DNA of 64,000 nt from JBFWUM01 sp050247255 (GCA_050247255.1 JBFWUM010000009.1:26719-90718), one strand, 5' to 3'. Positions 15,065 through 23,613 are shown, numbered from the stretch's first letter. The notes: a model not told the origin generated them from the letters alone. Made by a program: numbers and translations.

Positions 15065-16018
15065 ATGCAGCAACCATCTCCTGAAGCCGCGGCTGAAGCC
15101 GCGGGGCACGCCGCCGAAGCGGCCGTCGAAGGCGGCTTCAACGCCGGCGAGACGATCATCGAGCACGTCGCGAACTCGCCGATCGATCATCCGCTCATCC
15201 ACCTGCCGACGATTGCCGGCATCGACATGTCGGTGACCAAGCACGTGCTGATGCTCTGGATCGTCGCCGCGATCCTGCTGGTCACGGTGATCGTCGTCGT
15301 GCGGCGCTACCTGGCGCAGGAGCGGCTGGTGCCGGGCCGGTTCATGGCGGCGCTCGAGGCGGTGGTCGAGTTCACGCGCGACACCATCGTCCAGCCGAAC
15401 GTCGGCAGCAAGTGGGTCCTGACCTGGACGCCGCTGGTGCTGACGCTGTTCCTGTTCATCTTCCTGGCGAACCTGGTGGGCATCATCCCGGTGTTCGACG
15501 TCCTCGCGCTGCTGAACCACACGCTGATCCACGCGCCGGAGGAGTCGTTCCTGACGCAGGTGACGCACGGCGGCGTGACGGCGACCGGCAACTTCAACGT
15601 CACCGCGGCGCTGGCCACGGTCACGTTCTTCGCCATCATCGTCGCCGGCTCGCGCGCCCACGGCTTCGTCAAGCACTGGAAGAACATGATTCCGCACGGG
15701 CTGCCGTGGCCGATCTACCTCATCCTGATCCCGATCGAGATCATGGGGATGTTCGTCCGGCCGTTCGCGCTGACCATGCGACTTGCGGCCAACATGACGG
15801 GCGGGCACATCGCGATCCTCGCGATCCTCTCGTTCGTGTTCATCTTCGCCGAGCTGTTCGCGAGCGCGGCGGTCGGCATCGGCGTCGGCACGGTGCTGTC
15901 GCTGCCGCTGGCGGTCGGCATCTCGGCGCTCGAGATCATCGTCATTCTGGTGCAGGCCTACGTCTTCACCCTGCTCACGGCCGTGTTCATCGGCATGGCC
16001 ATTCACGCTCATCACTGA
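15065..16018 (+). CDS. atpB: ATP synthase F0 subunit a
   Basis: 317-residue membrane subunit forming the proton half-channels against the c-ring. The essential arginine is in FALTMRLAANMTGGH near residue 241, followed by the helix ending AYVFTLLTAVFIGMAIHAHH. It also has FLFIFLANLVGIIP and NFNVTAALA. The N-terminal 40 residues are an Ala/Glu-rich extension (PEAAAEAAGHAAEAAVEG) encoded partly by a small hairpin repeat (15087-15104). It is followed by atpE with a clear ribosome site. Confidence 0.97.
   Translation: MQQPSPEAAAEAAGHAAEAAVEGGFNAGETIIEHVANSPIDHPLIHLPTIAGIDMSVTKHVLMLWIVAAILLVTVIVVVRRYLAQERLVPGRFMAALEAVVEFTRDTIVQPNVGSKWVLTWTPLVLTLFLFIFLANLVGIIPVFDVLALLNHTLIHAPEESFLTQVTHGGVTATGNFNVTAALATVTFFAIIVAGSRAHGFVKHWKNMIPHGLPWPIYLILIPIEIMGMFVRPFALTMRLAANMTGGHIAILAILSFVFIFAELFASAAVGIGVGTVLSLPLAVGISALEIIVILVQAYVFTLLTAVFIGMAIHAHH
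15087..15104. repeat. TGAA-loop hairpin within the 5' end of atpB
   Basis: CCGCGGC-TGAA-GCCGCGG, a perfect 7-bp stem with a four-base loop, inside the coding region for the Ala/Glu-rich N-terminal extension of subunit a. TGAA is the reverse complement of the TTCA loop in the other hairpins. Confidence 0.6.
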
Positions 16019-16065
16019 GCATCGCCGCGCCTGAGGGGCCCGGCCTACTTACGGAGGATCGACTG

Positions 16066-16296
16066 GTGGAAATGCAGTTTGCGTTCATGGGCGTCGCGAT
16101 TGGCCTTGGCCTGATCGTCATCGGCGCGGGTCTCGGCATCGGCAAGCTCGCGGCGGCGGTCGCCGAGGGCGTGGCGCGGCAGCCGAGCGCGGCGGCGCAG
16201 ATCAGCGGCGCGGCGAACCTGCCGCTCTTCCTGCTCGAAGGCGTGGCGATTCTCGCCGAGGTGTTCGCCCTCCTCGTCCTGCTGCTCAACCAGTAA
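16066..16296 (+). CDS. atpE: ATP synthase F0 subunit c
   Basis: 76-residue two-helix hairpin protein that forms the rotor ring. Polar loop ARQPSAAAQ near residues 37-45; the ion-binding carboxylate aligns with Glu58 in FLLEGVAI, 18 residues after the loop proline. A second membrane glutamate, Glu65 (LAEVFALL), is seven residues later, where most homologues have a hydrophobic residue. The helix-1 glutamine of Na+-type rings is absent, so H+ use is more likely. The GTG at 16066 is eight bases after GGAGG (16053-16057); ATG at 16072 is an alternative. Confidence 0.94.
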   Translation: MEMQFAFMGVAIGLGLIVIGAGLGIGKLAAAVAEGVARQPSAAAQISGAANLPLFLLEGVAILAEVFALLVLLLNQ

Positions 16297-16320
16297 GGCC
16301 GGACCGAAAGGACGATCGCC

Positions 16321-16827
16321 ATGGACAATCCGCTGGTCCAGCCCGATCCGGGGCTGTACGTCTGGACCATCCTCACGTTCCTGATCCTCGTCGGGCTGCT
16401 GGCGAAGTTCGCCTGGCGGCCGCTGCTCGAGGCGCTGGAGAGCCGGCAGGCGTCGATCCGCAAGTCGCTCGACGACGCGCGGCAGGCGAAGCAGGAGCTG
16501 GAGCGGCTGCACGCCGAGTCGGCGAAGATCCTGGCCGAGGCGCGCAGCGAGGCGGAAGCGATCATCTCGCGCACGCGATCGGACGCCGACCGCTTCCGCG
16601 AGGAGCTGAAGCAGAAGGCGCGCGCCGAGGCGGCGTCGATCGTCGCCAACGCCGGGAAACAGATCGAGCTCGAGACCTCGCGCGCGCTCCAGCAGATCCG
16701 CCACGAGGCGGTCGACCTGTCGGTGGCCATCGCCTCGAAGCTGCTGCAGAAGAACGTCACGAAGGCCGACAACGAGCGGCTGATCGAAGACACGTTCAAG
16801 CAGTTAGAGGCTCGCCGGCCCTCGTAA
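16321..16827 (+). CDS. atpF: ATP synthase F0 subunit b
   Basis: 168 residues: one N-terminal membrane helix (about 14-30, LYVWTILTFLILVGLLAKF) and a long charged coiled coil ending near LLQKNVTKADNERLIEDTFKQL, the peripheral stalk. Normal length. It is the last atp gene here; instead of atpH, the next feature is a palindromic repeat and an unrelated membrane protein, so F1 genes (atpHAGDC) must lie elsewhere. Confidence 0.95.
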   Translation: MDNPLVQPDPGLYVWTILTFLILVGLLAKFAWRPLLEALESRQASIRKSLDDARQAKQELERLHAESAKILAEARSEAEAIISRTRSDADRFREELKQKARAEAASIVANAGKQIELETSRALQQIRHEAVDLSVAIASKLLQKNVTKADNERLIEDTFKQLEARRPS

Positions 16828-16840
16828 GCTCGCCCTTCGT

Positions 16841-16919
16841 CAATGCCCAAGGCTCAATGCACAATGCCCAAATCCAGACGATTTGTCATCGGGCATTGAG
16901 CATTGAGCCTTGGGCATTG
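16841..16919. repeat. 79-bp palindromic element with 29-bp arms (CATTGAGC family, no gene inside)
   Basis: The left arm 16841-16869 and right arm 16891-16919 are inverted repeats matching at 28 of 29 positions; the spacer is 21 bases. The core of the right arm reads CATTGAGCATTGAGCCTTG. The same arm sequence flanks the four-helix-bundle gene at 50925-51480. It looks like a miniature inverted-repeat element inserted after atpF. Confidence 0.88.
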
Positions 16920-16927
16920 ATCCCCCG

Positions 16928-17902
16928 ATGACGCCGCTGTCGCGGCGTGTCCTCCACGCACTCGCCGCGATCGGCGGCGTTCTGCTCTTCGCCGTCGCCG
17001 TCCGCCAGGCGGGCGTCGACCAGATCGTCGACGGCGTCCGCCGTGTCGGCTGGGGCCTGCTCGCCATCTTCGCGCTCGGCGGCGCGCGGTTCATGCTCCG
17101 CGCCGAGTGCTGGCGGCAGTGCCTGCAGCCGGGCGTGGTCCTCCGCTACCGGCACGCGCTCACGGCGTTCCTCGCCGGCGACGCCGTCGGCAGCGTGACG
17201 CCGCTCGGCCTGGTGGCCAGCGAGCCGACGAAGGTCTTCCTTACCCGCCATCACCTGGCCACGCGCGAGTCGGTGTCGTCGCTGGCGCTCGAGAACCTCG
17301 TCTACGCCGTGTCGGTGGTGGCGATGGTGGCCATCGGCATTGTCGTGCTGCTGGCGACGGTGCCGCTGCCGCTCGGCTGGCAGGAGGCGCTGCTGGCGGC
17401 GCTGGCCGTGGCCGCCGTCGGCGTCGTCATCCTGGCGCGGGTCATGCGGCACGGCGCCGGCAACGCGCTGCCACGCCACGCCTGGCGCGAGCGGTTGTCG
17501 GCCGTCCGGCAACAGCTGCATTTCGCCAGCGCCGCCGTGCTGACGCGCGTGCTCCTGCTCGACCTCGTCTATCACGGGCTGGCGGTGATCGAGGTCTTCC
17601 TGACCCTGGAGCTCCTCCTCGGCGACTCCAGCCCGACGCTGTCGCAGTCGGTCGTCTTCGAGGCCCTGAACCGCGTCAACACCGTCGTCTTCAAGTTCGT
17701 CCCGTTCCGCGTCGGCGTGGATGAAGCGCTGAACGGCGCGCTCGCGCCGGTGCTGACGCTGCCGGCGGCCGCCGGCGTCACGCTGGCGGTCGTGCGCAAG
17801 GTGCGAAGCCTGTTCTGGGCGGGGATCGGATTGCTGCTGGTCGCCGCGCACCCGGCGAGTTCTGGACTTCCGCCCAAAGGCGGAAGCCACGTCCGGACCT
17901 AG
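16928..17902 (+). CDS. Lysylphosphatidylglycerol synthase-like transmembrane (flippase-type) protein
   Basis: 324 residues with about eight membrane helices, matching the UPF0104/YbhN-AglD superfamily of polytopic membrane proteins that includes the MprF flippase domain. Typical motifs: FLAGDAVGSVTPLGLVASEPTKV (residues about 78-100) and a C-terminal RVGVDEALNGA segment. The substrate is unknown. The ATG at 16928 is preferred to a TTG inside the preceding repeat. The C-terminal tail SGLPPKGGSHVRT is encoded by the hairpin repeat at 17867-17886, so the original C-terminus was probably shorter. It converges on the sulfatase gene with overlapping stops (17899-17902). Confidence 0.85.
   Translation: MTPLSRRVLHALAAIGGVLLFAVAVRQAGVDQIVDGVRRVGWGLLAIFALGGARFMLRAECWRQCLQPGVVLRYRHALTAFLAGDAVGSVTPLGLVASEPTKVFLTRHHLATRESVSSLALENLVYAVSVVAMVAIGIVVLLATVPLPLGWQEALLAALAVAAVGVVILARVMRHGAGNALPRHAWRERLSAVRQQLHFASAAVLTRVLLLDLVYHGLAVIEVFLTLELLLGDSSPTLSQSVVFEALNRVNTVVFKFVPFRVGVDEALNGALAPVLTLPAAAGVTLAVVRKVRSLFWAGIGLLLVAAHPASSGLPPKGGSHVRT
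17867..17886. repeat. Hairpin repeat CTTCCGCC-CAAA-GGCGGAAG
   Basis: Same 8-bp arms as the copies at 4346 and 10172 but with a CAAA loop. It lies at the 3' end of the flippase-like gene and encodes part of its C-terminal tail; both convergent stop codons are 14-16 bases further on. Confidence 0.85.
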
Positions 17903-20007
17903 CGGCGCGCGGCGGCGCGGAGCGCGTCGGCCCGGGCGCGCTCGCCGAGCATGGTCCACAGCCGCGCGGCGGTGGTGTAGCCCTCCGGCGTGGGGGCGGC
18001 GATCGCCAGTGCCTCCACCGTGTTCGCCGCCTCGTCGTCGCGGTTGGACGCGCGATAGAGCATCGCCAGGCTCGTGTAGGCGCCAATGTTGGACGGGAAC
18101 GCCCGCAGCTCCTCCTGGAACGCGCTTTCAGCCTCGGCGTGGCGATCGAGCTGCGCCAGCGTCTCTCCCATCGACAGCTGCAGGTCGCGCAGCGCGCGGC
18201 CGCCGTCGCGCGCCACCCGGGCGGCCTCCTCGTAGGCGGCGAGCGCCTCCTCGTACATCCCGGCGTCGTAGGCCAGGCGTCCCCGGACGAACGCCGGAAG
18301 GGGACGCTCGCGGTCGGCCTGCGCGGCGGCATCCGCATGCAGGGTGGCCGCATCGCCGTCGCGCATCGCCAGGGCGATGCGGGCGGCCATCTCGTGCGCG
18401 TCGGCCAGGCTGCGCGGGTCGCCGGCGTGTTCCGCCAGGGCGATGGCCTCGCCGGCATGCTGCATGGCGTCCTCGAGGCGGCGCGCGCGGAGCGAGGTCG
18501 CGCTGAGGGCGGTGGCGATCTGCGGGTCTTCGGGACGCAACCCGGCGGCGCCGGCCAGCGCCGTGATCGCATCGGCAAAGCGCCCGGCACGGGCCAGCAG
18601 CTCGCCGATCTGGTACTGGACGACGGCGAGCTCGGGATACGTGCGGACGATGGATCGCAGGGCCGCCGCGGCGCCGGTGTACTGCCGCGAGGCAACCAGC
18701 GTGGCCGCCGAGCGATGCGCATCGACGACCCTGGCCAGGGCTTCCGGATCGGCCGGCCCGCCCGCCTCGGCCACCGCGCGCAGCCCCGGCAGGTAGCCGA
18801 GGGCGGCATAGGCCGCGCGATCCGCCTCGGCGATGTCGGCGGGCGGCTCGATCGCGGTGCCTTCGAGCAGCCGGTCGAGCGCCGCGCGCAGCCGGTCCGC
18901 CACCGCCGCGTCGTCCGCGGCAGCCGGGACGCTCTCGTCGACGCGCGCGACCGTTTCGGTGGCGCCACGCGTCAGGCGATAGCCATCGAGCGTCACCGCG
19001 TACACCGGCGCGCCCCCGACACGTGACAACGCCTCGAGCGTTTCCGCATACCCCGGCCGTGCCGGCAGCGTCGCCTCGTTGTTGTCGAGCACCGGACGGA
19101 GCGACTGGCCCTGCAGGTCGCCGGGCGTCGGCGCGCGCACGAAATCCAGCAGCGTCGGCGCGATGTCGACCTGCTGGACCGGCATCATCACGCTGCGGCC
19201 CGCGCCCTCGCCGTCGGGCTGCTTGACGATCAGCGGAATCGCCAGCGACCGGTCGTCGAGCCGGATGCCGGCCGTGCCGTCGCCGTGCGCCGCGGTCAGG
19301 ACGATGGTGGCGCCGTCGTAGAGCTCACGGTCCTTGAGGTGCTGGACGATTCGGCCGACGACGGCATCGGCGGCGTCGCGTCCCACCTCGATGAAGAGGA
19401 AGTAGCGCTGGCCGGCCCGCCCGCGCATCCATTCCTGCGCCGCCGACCACGTGGCCAGGCCGTCGCGCTGCACGACCGGCGGCTCGGCGGGGCCGTCTGG
19501 CTGCGGCAATTCGGCGTCGTAAAACGAAAAGCCCTGCGACATGCCCGACTCCGGGCGGAGCAGGAACGACGACACGACGCCGCCGGTCTCGAAGCCGCGG
19601 TTGCGGAGCTGCCCGGCCACCGTGCGCGCCTCGTCGCTCAGGCTGTAGCCGATGTCGTTGCGGACGCCGTGCCGGAACGGCAGCTGGCCCGTGAGCAGCG
19701 ACGCCTGCGCGGGGAGCGTCTGCGGCGAGTGCGCGTAGGCGCGGGTGAAGAGCACGCCGTCGGCGGCGAGGGCATCGATGGCCGGCGTGTCGATGATGGG
19801 AATGTCGCGGCGGGCGGCGCCGTAGGCGCGCAGCTGGCGAGGCTGCAGCGCGTCAACTGAGATCAGGACGATGGGGCCCTGGTGCGGCGGCGATTCGCGC
19901 GCGTACCACCAGCCGACGCCGGCAGCGGCCGCGACCGCAACCACGAACAGCGACAGGATGAGGGTAGCCTGCCAGCGACGGCGGGCAGCCGGCATCGGGT
20001 TCGGCAT
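17899..20007 (-). CDS. Membrane-anchored sulfatase-like domain fused to TPR repeats, probably catalytically altered
   Basis: 702 residues: an N-terminal membrane anchor (about 12-34), an alkaline-phosphatase/sulfatase-fold domain (about 43-400), then TPR-like helices to the end. The formylglycine site C/S-x-P-x-R-A-S-L-L-T-G appears as T97-LPAQASLLTG, so both the Cys/Ser nucleophile and the Arg are missing. The usual DPH-x-P-Y segment is not seen (YFLFIEVGRDAAD instead), and the late metal loop is reduced to AAHGDGTAG. Threonine could serve as a nucleophile as in phosphodiesterases of the superfamily; otherwise the domain may bind rather than cleave. Followed after 9 bases, in transcription order, by nothing shared; the TPR gene at 20017 lies just upstream. 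Confidence 0.82.
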   Translation of the reverse strand: MPNPMPAARRRWQATLILSLFVVAVAAAAGVGWWYARESPPHQGPIVLISVDALQPRQLRAYGAARRDIPIIDTPAIDALAADGVLFTRAYAHSPQTLPAQASLLTGQLPFRHGVRNDIGYSLSDEARTVAGQLRNRGFETGGVVSSFLLRPESGMSQGFSFYDAELPQPDGPAEPPVVQRDGLATWSAAQEWMRGRAGQRYFLFIEVGRDAADAVVGRIVQHLKDRELYDGATIVLTAAHGDGTAGIRLDDRSLAIPLIVKQPDGEGAGRSVMMPVQQVDIAPTLLDFVRAPTPGDLQGQSLRPVLDNNEATLPARPGYAETLEALSRVGGAPVYAVTLDGYRLTRGATETVARVDESVPAAADDAAVADRLRAALDRLLEGTAIEPPADIAEADRAAYAALGYLPGLRAVAEAGGPADPEALARVVDAHRSAATLVASRQYTGAAAALRSIVRTYPELAVVQYQIGELLARAGRFADAITALAGAAGLRPEDPQIATALSATSLRARRLEDAMQHAGEAIALAEHAGDPRSLADAHEMAARIALAMRDGDAATLHADAAAQADRERPLPAFVRGRLAYDAGMYEEALAAYEEAARVARDGGRALRDLQLSMGETLAQLDRHAEAESAFQEELRAFPSNIGAYTSLAMLYRASNRDDEAANTVEALAIAAPTPEGYTTAARLWTMLGERARADALRAAARR

Positions 20008-20016
20008 GTGCCGTCG

Positions 20017-20766
20017 TTACTCTTGAATCTCCCGGAGATGCGCCGCCGCCTCCGCAGCCGCCGGGCTGCCGGGACGCGCGGCAATGATCTCCTGGAACGT
20101 GGTCCGGCCCGCGGTGACGTCGCCCGCCGCGATCTGCGTGGCCCCGAGCTCGAGCCGCGCGCGATCGTTGGCCGCATCCGCCTGCAGCAGGTCGGCGTAG
20201 GTCTGAAGCGCCCGCTGCATCAGCGCGCGCTTCGCCGTGGCATCGGCGGTCGCCTGTGCCTGCTGCCGGTAGACCCCGGCGATGACCAGGTTCAGCGACG
20301 TCAGACGGGGGTTCTGTTCCCGCAGCTCGAGGTACGCCTCGAGGGCGCGATCGAGCCGGCCCTCCGTGCGCCAGCGCCGGGCGCCGGCGATCTTTTCGCC
20401 GATGTCGTCGACGAGGGCGCCGGGAATCGGCACCGGCGCGCGCTGCAGGACGAAGCGCAGCGGCGGACCGAGCGTCGCCGACCGGATCGGCACGGAGACC
20501 TCGGCCGGCACGTAGCCGGGCGCCTCGGCGGTGAACGACCACACGCCGGCGCGCAGGCCGATCATCGCGAAGCGGCCGTTGTCGTTGGTGGTGGAGGTGA
20601 TTTCGGCGTTGGCCGCCAGCGGGTTGGTCGCGCGGACCACCGCGCCCTTGATGGCGTCCCCGTTGACGTCGATAACGGTTCCGGTTGCGCGGCCCGTCTG
20701 CGCCGCCGCCGGCAACGCCGCGCACCCGACGAGCGCTGCGGCGACGATGAGGTGTTGGACGCGCAT
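20017..20766 (-). CDS. Secreted carboxypeptidase-regulatory-like plus TPR protein
   Basis: 249 residues. Signal peptide (MRVQHLIVAAALVGCAALPAAAQ), then a beta-sandwich carboxypeptidase regulatory-like domain (about 25-105: GTVIDVNGDAIKGAVVRATN, NDNGRFAMIGLRAGVWSF), then helical TPR-like repeats (about 125-249). It is ten bases upstream of the sulfatase-TPR gene on the same strand, so the two probably form a unit with a periplasmic scaffolding or binding role (inference). No enzymatic motif is visible. Confidence 0.82.
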   Translation of the reverse strand: MRVQHLIVAAALVGCAALPAAAQTGRATGTVIDVNGDAIKGAVVRATNPLAANAEITSTTNDNGRFAMIGLRAGVWSFTAEAPGYVPAEVSVPIRSATLGPPLRFVLQRAPVPIPGALVDDIGEKIAGARRWRTEGRLDRALEAYLELREQNPRLTSLNLVIAGVYRQQAQATADATAKRALMQRALQTYADLLQADAANDRARLELGATQIAAGDVTAGRTTFQEIIAARPGSPAAAEAAAHLREIQE

Positions 20767-20795
20767 CGCGGGGATTATCTTATAGCAACGGTCCA

Positions 20796-22001
20796 GTGAG
20801 AAGCGTCGTTCTCCTGTTGTTCGTGTTGGTTACGGGCTCCGCGGCGGCGCGCCAGGCTGTCCCTCCGGCGCCGCCGCTTGTCCGTGCCGGCGTCGACGTC
20901 CTTCGAACCCGCGGTTTTTCGCCGCTCGACGGGCAGCGCGTGGCGCTGCTCACCAACCTCGCCGCCCGGACCAGGGACGGCGAGCTGACGCTGGACGTGC
21001 TCCGGGGCGCGCCGAACGTGCAGCTGGTCGCGCTGTTCGCGCCCGAGCATGGCCTGACGGCGACACAGGACGAGCGCATCGCCTCCGGGCAGGATGCCCG
21101 CACCGGCCTCCCCGTGCACTCCCTCTACGGGGACACGCGCCGGCCAACCGCCGACATGCTCGAGGGGGTCGATGTCATCGTCATCGACCTGCCCGACGTC
21201 GGGGCGCGGTTCTATACCTACGTCACGACGATGGGTTACGTGCTGGAGGAGGCGGGCCGCGCCGGCGTGGCGGTGATGGTGCTCGATCGGCCGAACCCGA
21301 TCAACGGCGTCGACATCGAGGGGCCGCTGCTCGACGCCGACCTGGCCAGCTTCGTCGGCTATCACCAGACGCCCGTGCGCCATGGGATGACGCTCGGCGA
21401 GCTCGCCCGCCTGTTCAACGAGGAGCGAAAGCTCGGCGCCGACCTCGCCGTCATCGAGGCGGAGGGGTGGACGCGTGACCGCTGGTTCGACCAGACCGGA
21501 CTGCCGTGGAGCAACCCGTCGCCGAACATCCGCACCCTTGCCGCCGCGGCGCTCTATCCGGGCATCGGCGCCATCGAGTGGAGCAACATCTCGGTCGGCC
21601 GGGGGACGCCGGCCCCCTTCGAGCAGCTCGGGGCGCCCTGGATCGACGGGCGCGCGCTGGCGCTGATGCTGAACGCGAGGCGCATTCCCGGCGTGGCGTT
21701 CACGGCCACGACGTTCACGCCGGAGTCGAGCGTGTATGCCAACGAGGCGTGCAGCGGCGTGGCGATCACCATCACCGACCGCGACGCGCTGCGCCCGGTG
21801 CGGCTCGGCATCGAGGTGGCGACCGCCATCTGGCGGCTGCATTCCGATCGCTTCGACTTCGGGCGGACCGCGCAGCTGCTCGGATCGCGCGAGACCATCG
21901 ATCGCATCCTCCGCGGCGAGGATCCGGCGGTGATCGCCGCGCTGTGGACGGCCGACGAGGCGCGCTGGCGCGCGCTGCGCGCTACGTATCTGCGGTATTG
22001 A
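20796..22001 (+). CDS. namZ: DUF1343 / NamZ-type exo-beta-N-acetylmuramidase, secreted
   Basis: 401 residues with a GTG start and signal peptide. Strong DUF1343 features: RVALLTNLAARTRDG, FAPEHGLTA (residues about 81-89, with the conserved Glu), SLYGDTRRPTADMLEGVDVIVIDLPDVGARFYTY and LDRPNPINGVDIEGPLLD. The characterised Bacillus member cleaves N-acetylmuramic acid from the non-reducing end of peptidoglycan fragments, so a cell-wall recycling role is expected. The 3' end overlaps the convergent diguanylate cyclase gene by 20 bases. Confidence 0.9.
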   Translation: MRSVVLLLFVLVTGSAAARQAVPPAPPLVRAGVDVLRTRGFSPLDGQRVALLTNLAARTRDGELTLDVLRGAPNVQLVALFAPEHGLTATQDERIASGQDARTGLPVHSLYGDTRRPTADMLEGVDVIVIDLPDVGARFYTYVTTMGYVLEEAGRAGVAVMVLDRPNPINGVDIEGPLLDADLASFVGYHQTPVRHGMTLGELARLFNEERKLGADLAVIEAEGWTRDRWFDQTGLPWSNPSPNIRTLAAAALYPGIGAIEWSNISVGRGTPAPFEQLGAPWIDGRALALMLNARRIPGVAFTATTFTPESSVYANEACSGVAITITDRDALRPVRLGIEVATAIWRLHSDRFDFGRTAQLLGSRETIDRILRGEDPAVIAALWTADEARWRALRATYLRY

Positions 22002-23169
22002 CCTTGTCGCGGTACATCGCCGCGTCGGCGTCGCGGATGGCGTCGTGCAGCGTGCCGGCGGCGCCGACCGCCGCCACGCCGATGCTGAGCGCGACCGTGG
22101 GCGGCAGCTCCCGGGCCGTCCGCTCGCGGGCGAACGCCGCCTTCAGCTCGCCGGCCTTCGCCCGCGCCTCCTGCATGCCGCAGGCGAGCAGGAGCAGGAA
22201 CTCGTCGCCGCCCCAGCGGATCACGTAGTCGGACTCGCGCACGTGGCGGCGCAGCAGCGTCCCGATGGTCTGCAGCACCGCATCGCCGGCGTCGTGGCCG
22301 AGCGTGTCGTTGAGGTGCTTGAAGCGATCGACGTCCACGAAGACCACGCTCAACGGCGTGCCGTAGCGGCGATGGCGCTGCATTTCGCGCCGCTCGATCT
22401 CGTCGAAGAATCGCCGGTTGTGACAGCCGGTCAGCGGATCGGTGATGGCCAGCCGCTTGACCTCCTCGTGGGCGTCCTCCAGGTGCTGGTTGGTCCGCCG
22501 CAGCTCCGCCGTCATGTCTTCGAACACCAGCAGGTGCATGCCGAGCGACAGGAAGATGCCGGTGACGATGTTGACGACGGCCATGCGGTTGAGCGTGTCG
22601 CCGTTGTCGATGACGCCGAGGACCACCGAGGCGCCGAGCACGTTCGACGCCACCAGCACGAGCAGCCCGCTGCCGATCAGGAACGCGCCGGCGTAGCGGC
22701 GCGAGCGCGCCAGCTGCAGGTATCGCCATGCGCCCAGCGCCAGCAGCGCCCCGACCACCACCACCCCCGATGACACCAGCAGGTTGAGCGAGACGACAAA
22801 GGGCGCCGCCAGGAACCAGACGGCCGAAACCGCCCCGGCGCGGAGAGGAAGGTTCCAGCGCAGCGGACTCGCGGGAAACGATTCGGCGGCGAGGAAGAGT
22901 AGTCCCGCCGCGAACACCACCAGCAGCAGCGCCAGGCCGAGGAGGACGCCGCCGAGCTGCGGATCGGTCGGCGGCCGCGTGGTGATGAGCAGCCCCGAGG
23001 CCAGCATGAGCCAGGCGCCGATCCAGTAGACGATGAACGCGCGCCCCCGGTACAGATACAGGACCCCCAGGGTAGCCGCCGCCACGAACGCGCCGTACGC
23101 GCCCAGCGCCCGCGGCTGCACCAGGGTCGCTTCCGGTGCGGGAACGGTCTGCAGCAGGTCGATCTGCAC
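21982..23169 (-). CDS. Membrane diguanylate cyclase (GGDEF)
   Basis: 395 residues: about seven N-terminal membrane helices (to residue about 215), a short coiled linker (TAELRRTNQHLEDAHEEVKRL), and a GGDEF domain starting ITDPLTGCHNRRFF. The active-site signature is intact: RWGGDEFLLLL near residue 315, with FVDVDRFKHLNDTLGH for metal and GTP. No RxxD inhibitory site is evident five residues before GGDEF (sequence RESDYVIRWGGDEF does contain RESD, 5 residues upstream, so product inhibition is possible). Makes cyclic di-GMP in response to an unknown membrane signal. Confidence 0.92.
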   Translation of the reverse strand: MQIDLLQTVPAPEATLVQPRALGAYGAFVAAATLGVLYLYRGRAFIVYWIGAWLMLASGLLITTRPPTDPQLGGVLLGLALLLVVFAAGLLFLAAESFPASPLRWNLPLRAGAVSAVWFLAAPFVVSLNLLVSSGVVVVGALLALGAWRYLQLARSRRYAGAFLIGSGLLVLVASNVLGASVVLGVIDNGDTLNRMAVVNIVTGIFLSLGMHLLVFEDMTAELRRTNQHLEDAHEEVKRLAITDPLTGCHNRRFFDEIERREMQRHRRYGTPLSVVFVDVDRFKHLNDTLGHDAGDAVLQTIGTLLRRHVRESDYVIRWGGDEFLLLLACGMQEARAKAGELKAAFARERTARELPPTVALSIGVAAVGAAGTLHDAIRDADAAMYRDKVNTADT

Positions 23170-23177
23170 GTGTGTGG

Positions 23178-23201
23178 AGCCCGAGGCTTCAGCCTCGGGC
23201 T
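23178..23201. repeat. Hairpin repeat AGCCCGAGGC-TTCA-GCCTCGGGCT
   Basis: Perfect 10-bp stem with a TTCA loop between the start of the diguanylate cyclase (23169) and the end of the DUF420 gene. The DUF420 stop codon (23200-23202, minus strand) overlaps its base. Confidence 0.88.
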
Positions 23202-23613
23202 ACATCTGGTACAGCATCCAGTAGACGACGACGCCGGTCACCGACACGTACAGCCACACGGGCAGCGTCCAGCGCGCAATGCGAACGTGGCGGTCGAATT
23301 GCGACCACAGCCCGCGCGCCGCCGTCGTCAACGCCAGCGGCAGCACGGCGATGGCCAGCACGATGTGCGTGATCAGCACGACGAAATAGAACACGCGGAC
23401 GGCGCCGGCGCCGGTGAACGGCCGCGACCCGGCGTTGGCGTGGTAGGTGACGTACGAGATCAGGAAGATGGTCGACGTGGCCAGCGCGGCGACCATGCAG
23501 CGCTTGTGCGCCGTGTGACGGCCGCGACGGATGAACAGATAGCCCGCCGTCAGGAAGATCGCGGCGGTGGCGTTCAGCGTCGCGTTGAGCGCCGGAAGGT
23601 CAGCAATCTCCAC
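23200..23613 (-). CDS. DUF420 membrane protein (respiratory chain associated)
   Basis: 137 residues with four membrane helices: LNATLNATAAIFLTAGYLFIRRG, HKRCMVAALATSTIFLISYVTYH, a third with HIVLAIAVLPLAL and a C-terminal helix ending VVYWMLYQM. Conserved histidines (HKRCM, YHANAG, HIVLA) match DUF420, often encoded beside cytochrome oxidase assembly genes. Located nine bases downstream of the heme O synthase gene, supporting a role in terminal oxidase biogenesis; no oxidase subunits are in the window. Its TAG stop is supplied by the hairpin repeat. Confidence 0.85.
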   Translation of the reverse strand: MEIADLPALNATLNATAAIFLTAGYLFIRRGRHTAHKRCMVAALATSTIFLISYVTYHANAGSRPFTGAGAVRVFYFVVLITHIVLAIAVLPLALTTAARGLWSQFDRHVRIARWTLPVWLYVSVTGVVVYWMLYQM

